The notes under the pieces: model-generated | What the model saw: only the letters and a program-made list of their open reading frames with translations | What the model was told of the DNA's origin: nothing | Databases searched by the model: none | Translations under genes and position numbers: made by a program | Source of the DNA: Hybos culiciformis | Lineage: Eukaryota > Arthropoda > Insecta > Diptera > Hybotidae | NCBI GenBank assembly: GCA_964007475.1 | Contig: OZ023274.1 | Location: 98,465,322-98,529,321 of the forward strand | Length of the DNA stretch: 64,000 bases | Direction of reading: 5' to 3' | Shown here: piece by piece, positions 57,601 through 64,000 of the stretch | Layout of the letters: each line of letters begins with the position of its first letter | How positions within the stretch are numbered: the first letter of the stretch is position 1

Positions 57601-59977
57601 GATAAGTTAATTTTACTTTACTTAAATTCTTATTTTATGTTTTGGTTTAGGATTAGGAAAGAATAATAACTAACGAATTAACTTTATTTTTTAGTTTTAT
57701 TGAAATTACTTTAAAAAACTGAAAGAATCAAATAAAATCTTTAAGACAAAATTTAAAATACTTATAACATGTGTAATGAATAATTATAATGACATAATAT
57801 TGTTATATAATACAAAAATGTTATAATACAAAAATGTATATTATAGATTAGGCGTTTCCAAACGATCGATCGCGATGGTCTGGACATATGCAAAAATGAT
57901 CAAAAATTTGTATACACTTAATATTGAGCTTCAACTGAGCTATGAATGAATTATTAAAATTGAAATTTCAGTTGTTAACAAAAAAAAATTAAAATAACTT
58001 TTCACATATAAAAATAATAATAAAAATTATAACTTGAATAATAATAAATATTGTCAAAAAAAAAAAAATAAGCCTGGTATGTCGATAAAGCAATTTTATA
58101 AAATAAAACAAATGTGACATAGCTTAATAAATCTTTTTTTAACAGCGCGAAGGGGCTTTTAGGTGAATTTTAAACTTTTTTAAAGGTTTTTCTATGAAAT
58201 CTAAATTGACTGAAATCTATCGATTCAACGATTCAGCCTAATCTGTGATTTGGAGACATGGAAAGATGAAAAATTCTTCCAAAAAAACGCATAAGATATT
58301 TGGAAGCTTTAATCAATATTTCAAAGCATTAAAAAATATCATAATAAATAAATGTTTAAAAATACATAATCTAAAGGATTAAAAACATAAAATATATGAA
58401 AATATAACATGTTTATTTGTCATTATGCTATTAAAAAATTTAAAACTTTCATTCATTGATTAAAATTTAAAATTAAATTGGATTCTTAATCACCGTAATT
58501 TGATTTTTAACCCAATGTTAATTTTAAATTTTTTTTGTATATGCTTAGCATGTTTACACAAATTATGTAGGGATTCGTATAATAAAAAGCTCGTAATTAT
58601 ATTTTACATAATCGTAATTATATTTCGCATTATTCTATTGTCTCCACATTAAATTATATTATATGTACATACAAAACAACTGATTTTTATGTAGTCACAA
58701 AAAAATACAAAACTTGTTGAAATTAAAAAAATAAAGAAATTATTTTATTCGTTTATTTTTTGTATAATATTATCAAATAATTTTATTATTTCGATAGGAT
58801 GATTTATATGTAGCGCGTTATTATTCCTTGAAAATGTCACCGTGAATATTATTTATTTTATTTATGTATTTATTTATTTTTTTTTTTATATTTAATTTAC
58901 TTAATTTATTATAATAATTTGAATATTTTCAAGGAAAAAATATGAAGATATTTAAAAAAATTATTATATTATGTAAGTTGTTAACTATGGCAAACAATTT
59001 TTTACATAGGTAAGGGACATGAGAAAAAAGTTATTTTATTATCATATTTTTCTTTAGAGCACACGTTTTATTGATTTATGTAATTTTTTTTGTTGGTTCC
59101 CCTCATCAAAAGTTTGATTAAATTGAAACTTTATTTAACTATGATTGAGACTGAGGTATCTTAGAACTCTAAAATATGCTAAATTGAAATGCTGAAAACA
59201 GGCTCCATATACTTAATTTATGAGGTACTGTTCTATATTTATCTAAGATAATATGACTTATAAAAAATGAATATGACTTTTTGATAAAAAAAAAACTTTG
59301 TTAATATTCACAAAACTAACATCTTTGCTCAGATAGTAACTATACTTTAAAGTGTACAGCTGCTTGGAGAAAACCATATTTTGCTTCTAAATTTAATAGC
59401 TATTCTATTCTATTTTAAGTATAAAGAAATAAGTATGTATAAAGGGCAAAAAAAAATTATATGTATGTATATTTAGAAATTATTCTTTCCGAAACTCAGT
59501 TTTATTTTCCTGTTTTTTTTCTTTAAATACTTACAAAATATTGTAATTAAAAAACCTATTATTGCTTTTTCCTAATTTTTATTTTTCAAATTATTTAATT
59601 CCTAAAAGGTCAAATCATTAAAACATAGCGCGTGTAAATGTAAAAAAAATACACTAATTTTATTTGCGGAGAAAATTTATTTTATTTTATTTTTTTACAA
59701 ATAAAATTGAGAAAAAACAGAAATGTTATTAAGTTTATTGCTTCTATTTCAATTAAATGTTCAAATTCATTAAAGAAAAACAAAAAAAAAGATATAAAGA
59801 AGGTATTATATTTTATTTTTGAATTTTATGAAAATAAAAGTACTTTGTCATAATAAATAAGTTTATTATGACAAGCATTTTGATGATTACTATAAAACTT
59901 GATTGTGTATCCTTATAGCAATTTAATATTAATAATAATAATGATTATCACACAAAAGTAATTTGACCTGAGTATAG
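54604..59977. other. AT-rich stretch, no supported gene
   Basis: At 56385-56495 the minus strand has a GC-richer 37-codon open stretch (KRWLEKPHRF, then RGRGKFLPKSNHRF, stop), without a good acceptor; it is noted but not called. GGCGTTTCCAAACGATCGATCGCGA near 57850 resembles one hAT end without a partner (only the motif type is meant). Confidence 0.4.
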
Positions 59978-60111
59978 TACAGTGTGACCACAATCAACTG
60001 TCGGCAAATTTCAAAATTTAAATATGATGTCTAAGTGGGCGAAAAAAAATTTTTGTTACCTCCACTTTTTGTAAACTTAATTCTTATTAAGTTCTCATTA
60101 AAAAAAGATTC

Positions 60112-60813
60112 TTGTATTTAAAATTAAACTTGGAATCCAAACGAGAACTAATTTTTAAGTACAACATAAAAAGTAAATTTTTGTTTGACTGGCACGCAGG
60201 TGACGAAATAATTTTTTCGGATGAGAAAATGCTTCTATTGCAAGACTCTTATAATCAGCAAAATAATCGTGTTTGGGAATTTTACTTTCTGACGTCCCAA
60301 TCGACAAATTAGGCGTTTAAGGATTTCAGAATATGTGTCGTGAGGTGGTTTGGGAGCCATTTGCGCCAGAGGGGAATTCCCATTGAAATTTGTTGATAAA
60401 AACGTTAAAATTGATCGTCACTAATATTCTAGAGACAAATTTTCTTCCTCAGGCTAAGAACATGTTTGGCTAAGACTATTTTTGTTTTCAACAAGATTCT
60501 GCGCCAGCTCATAAAGGCAAAGGAACCCAATTTGCCAGATTTTGTAATTTTTTAAAAATTTTACAGATTTTGTAACATCTATAGAGTGGCCTGCATCTTC
60601 ACCGGACCTCAATCCAGTTGAATTCTGCATATATATGCTCAGTAAAGTTAAGAATGTCAAAATATGCTCAGTAAAGTTAAGAATGTCAAAAAAATAAGTT
60701 TGGAGTAATTCAAAGCTCATTTGGTAAAGATTTGGGATGAAATTCCTATGAAAGTCGTGCGTGCCGCGTGCAAAATTTTTCCGAAACGTTTCAAGGAAAT
60801 TTTTAAAATGTAA
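60112..60813 (+). pseudogene. Tc1/mariner transposase pseudogene
   Basis: A plus-strand relic read over several frames. Pieces in order: IIFSDEKMLL with the first catalytic Asp (60220-60222); VWGAICARGEFPLKF; FQQDSAPAHKGKGTQ with the second Asp (60495-60497); EWPASSPDLNPVEF with the presumed third acidic residue, Glu (60620-60622); WDEIPMKVVRAACKIF and KRFKEIF near the end; TAA at 60811. Distances between the three acidic codons are not multiples of three, so there are frameshifts. A 29-bp tandem duplication (60633-60690) and the missing DNA-binding N-terminus also disable it. Confidence 0.9.
60633..60690. repeat. 29-bp tandem duplication in the transposase relic
   Basis: ATATGCTCAGTAAAGTTAAG plus AATGTCAAA occurs twice in succession, disrupting the reading frame. 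Confidence 0.9.
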
Positions 60814-60954
60814 GGCGAAAGAATTGAATCGAAACATTAAATTTTGTTCGATATATTATAAGGATCTTATAAATAAAATTTCCTGATAATTGACGTAAAA
60901 TTAAAGTTTTTGTAGCCATTTTTTAACCCGACAGTTGATTGTGGTCACCCTGTA

Positions 60955-61671
60955 GTTATATATTATCGGCCTAATTAAACGCAAGTAAAAAAGAGTTCTC
61001 TCTCTCTCTATCTTGGACTCTGCGGATCAATAAATTTTTTTAAAATGCAAATGCATGGTTAACTTTTTCGAAAACGTTAATCTTATTATTTGGTCTTAAA
61101 AATATTTAAAAAAATACAGCGATAAAAATTAAAAAAAAATAATAAAAATTAAAAGGTATAATAGTTTTTTTTTTACAAATGAAAAGAATACATCTTTTCG
61201 ATATGCTATAGTTGTAAATGTAAATGTACATATATAAAACATATTTATAAATATATAAAAAATTCATATATGAAATTTATGTTTTCAAACTATTCCATCT
61301 ACAGTCTTCTCAAGCTTGGTGTGAAAAGTTTCAAAAAATTTTATCATAAAATTCCAATAAAAGGAACTTAAAAAATTCCAAACTGCACTTTATAAAGTCT
61401 ATGGCAAATTTTTCCCATTTCGATTTAAAATACTTTCGTACTTAAAATCATTAATTTCAAATCCGTGGTTGCAATTGAAGGTTAAATTTTTCTTCAATCG
61501 ATTTTTTCTCAGATTCTAATTTTTATCGACATGCATTTTCATTCCCGAATCCTTGGGACAAAACAAGAACAAGATTACAATAATATTGAAATTAATTCAA
61601 TCGAAATCGGTCGAGGATCTAAATAGCTATGTATGAGCAGATACACATGAATAAACAGACTAAGGATTAGA
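60955..61671. other. AT-rich stretch, nothing recognised
   Basis: A (CT)n run at 60998-61010 and loosely repeat-like text with CAATCGAAATCGGTCGAGG near 61600; no gene. Confidence 0.4.
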
Positions 61672-61679
61672 GGACAGAC

Positions 61680-62330
61680 CAGGGCCGGTCCAGCTATATG
61701 TGCATGATGTGCACTTGCACACGTCGCCTAACGACTAGGGCGCCAATCGATTTGTAGTCAAGAACATGCAAATGCATTCGAAATTGACTACTGTGCTTAA
61801 AAAAACTCTACCCAGAAAAAAATCACACTATACAATATTTTTTGTATACCATGAGCGCCTGATGTGCAAATAAAAATTTAGCATAGAATAAAATCAACAT
61901 AGTATATATGTAAATATTTTTTTTGGTATACACTAGGTAGAAAAAGTCTGCATATGGGCTCGTTTTCTTATTTTTTGTTCAACATGTTCCCAGTTTTTAA
62001 TGTCAAAGGACTCTATGAAAAAAGTTTTTTTGTGAAAACATTTTTTTTTTTTTTCAAAATCTAACTAACCTGTTTTCCAGCGGCTCTAAGCTATTTCTAT
62101 GACTTTCAAAGGCAAATGACATTACAAGTTATTTTTTGAGACGCGGCATTAAAACCGGCTGTACACAGACCTTTTCAAAAATTGATATTTCTCAAAATTT
62201 AAATAAAATTTAAAAAAAATCGCGTTAGTATAGTCTATCTCAACGGTGACGTGAAAATGACTTATACTATGCTTATGGGCGCAATTTCCAAAATCAGCAC
62301 AGGGCGCCGAATCAGCTTGAACCGGGCCTG
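61680..62330. mobile_element. Non-autonomous hAT element (651 bp)
   Basis: Ends CAGGGCCGGTCCAGC and (reverse complement) CAGGCCCGGTTCAAGC are imperfect inverted repeats. GGACAGAC flanks both sides exactly (61672-61679 and 62331-62338). GGGCGCC occurs just inside both ends. No transposase coding is seen. Confidence 0.93.
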
Positions 62331-62338
62331 GGACAGAC

Positions 62339-64000
62339 AGATATAAATTGAAGACAAATAAGCCTTTTCACATTTTTGATGGAAAATTCACAAACTAGAA
62401 AATACTTAAAAACAATTTTTTTTTGTATTCACTTTCGATTCCGTAAACTTAATATCTTGCAGAGATATATTTTAGCAAACACATAAACTCTAAATAAATT
62501 TTATGTTTTTCTATATAGAGATAATAGAAGTATCTAATATCTACCAATGTGAGGTATTTTTAGGTGTCGACCAAGAAAATTTATGAGATCTACATACATA
62601 CACATGTAATTTGTTAGATGTATTTCCTATATAAAATATAATATTATGTATCATAAGTCCAAAATTTTTACTGTATTCTTACATTAAAGTAGTCCCAAAT
62701 GTGTAATTTTTATATGTTTTCTACTTATCGTTTAAATGAATTTTTTTTTGTGTCTTTAAATGGAAGAAAAAAAATTATTATTATGCTTCATACATTATGT
62801 GTATATCATATTTTGTCAGTATTGTTAATTCTTGGTGCTAATCCTTAAGCACACATGTAGGTACGTAAGAAGATAATTAATGATCTACTTATTATGCATG
62901 CAATTATTAAGCAAATTAAAAAATATTAACTAATTAAATTTAATCTTTAATTTTTTATAATATAATTAATATTTTTTACTTTTACTGATTTAATATTTAG
63001 TTGTATATTCTATATTCTACAAGACCAAATAATTAATAAGATAATTCTTCAATTCACTTCAATGTAGCATTAGCATATCAATTGCAATTTTTGTTGTTAT
63101 CTTACAGATCTACAAAGATAAATGTCAAAAACAAAAGTGATTTAAATTCGTAGGCTCAAAAAAATTATACGTCTTATCTCTCAGATAAGGATGGCGTGGC
63201 CTTTGACCTTTAGATTGAATATATCAATTTTTTCTAAATTTAACGATTTAAAATTCTTTATTTTTTTTAATAAATTTTATTTTTGACAAGATAATAAATT
63301 TCCAGTCTAGATTTTCACTAAAACAAAATTATTTGTTGTAAACTTTTTCAAGAAAATTTACACAAAAATGTTCCCAAATGAATTCTTTATATATACAGAG
63401 AATTTAATTTTATTTTGATTCCAGTGCGAAAATTTTTAAAGTAATTTTAAAACACTTTTCCCATAATTTATTGTTTTATATATCGTCTGCTAAGAAATGA
63501 AACAACGTATGACATTTATACGTCATTATTTGACAATAGCACCATTCGATTCCTCGTACTCGATTTTATAAGTACAACTGCTTTGCAATATTCTTAGTGT
63601 TGATTAAAATGTGTTTTTTAAATGAAAATTGTACGCTACTTGATATTTTTTCATACGTTTTTTTTAATTTTCAAATCTTTAAATTCAAATTACTCGAAAC
63701 TATACTTTTCATTAAACGTTGTTTCATTTCTGAGCAGGCGATATTATATAGATTGTTCTTATATGAATGTATTTATTCCTCCTTAAAAGTTAAAAATATG
63801 TTTTTAAGAAAATATATTTATGGTTCTGAAATACAAATTTTACATATATTATTTCAATTTATTGAATCTATAGAAATACAATAACTTTAATATAGAAATG
63901 AATTGATTAAAGAACGTGCATAAATGTATATATAAAAGTTAATAACAACATTTATGAAGTTATTATATGAATATATAGTATATATAATAAAAAACATTCT
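62339..64000. other. AT-rich stretch, nothing recognised
   Basis: A 95-codon frame (63597-63884) opens with an ATG but its hydrophobic, Phe/Ile-heavy content follows base composition. Not called as a gene. Confidence 0.4.

Larger units (their letters stand above)
59980..60952 (+). mobile_element. Tc1/mariner element, broken (973 bp)
   Basis: The left end CAGTGTGACCACAATCAACT and the reverse-complemented right end CAGGGTGACCACAATCAACT match at 19 of 20 positions, then TGTCGG in both. TA flanks both sides (59978-59979, 60953-60954), the Tc1/mariner target. It holds the remains of a plus-strand transposase. At 973 bp it is shorter than a usual autonomous member of about 1.3 kb, and the transposase N-terminus is missing. 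Confidence 0.93.

Noticed and set aside
60454..60837. A 127-codon minus-strand frame
   Set aside because: It is the antisense shadow of the Tc1/mariner transposase relic.
63597..63884. A 95-codon hydrophobic frame that might be a chemoreceptor piece
   Set aside because: No family motif, no splice signals, and residues track AT composition.

Overview
The window is AT-rich animal DNA, almost certainly insect. Points in favour are long AT-rich non-coding stretches, AATAAA poly(A) signals, a spliced-type exon, and insect-typical transposons: hAT elements with 8-bp target duplications, Tc1/mariner, Helitrons with TC/CTAG ends, foldback elements and a tRNA-derived SINE. I cannot name the species. 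No rRNA gene, intact tRNA gene, CRISPR array or bacterial operon was found.

1-1.85 kb holds repeats: a 36-bp tandem repeat, a C-rich patch, a 438-bp foldback element and an inverted-repeat element. 1.87-11.95 kb is the only clear gene region. It has six single-exon genes, all on the minus strand, for one family of lysine- and cysteine-rich proteins of 313-361 residues whose function I do not recognise. In coordinate order they are A, B, C, B2, C2, D. B2-C2 is an exact-looking tandem copy of B-C (unit 3,686 bp). The break lies inside the 3' end of gene D, leaving a D tail fragment between C and B2. A and B form one subfamily (shared DAKYSL N-terminus), C and D another (MPC N-terminus). Each gene has a CNAAATT motif 21-49 bases upstream of its ATG. 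This suggests, but does not prove, a spermatogenesis-type promoter.

12-25.5 kb is almost gene-free, with hAT remnants and simple repeats. At 25.74 kb a plus-strand coding exon of 47 codons ends in a canonical splice donor. It looks like the first coding exon of a gene whose remaining exons I could not find, so the rest of the window may be its intron or intergenic DNA.

30.6-40.2 kb is a dense transposon nest: two cases of a hAT inside a hAT, a 601-bp hAT, two inverted copies of a short Helitron, a 1.36-kb foldback element made of nested palindromes, a SINE, and a 2-kb Helitron carrying a minisatellite. 40.2-64 kb is AT-rich DNA with a 136-bp-arm hairpin, a TIR element, a broken Tc1/mariner element and a 651-bp hAT. 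The genes form one local family expanded by tandem duplication; the rest is mostly transposon debris and sequence I cannot assign.
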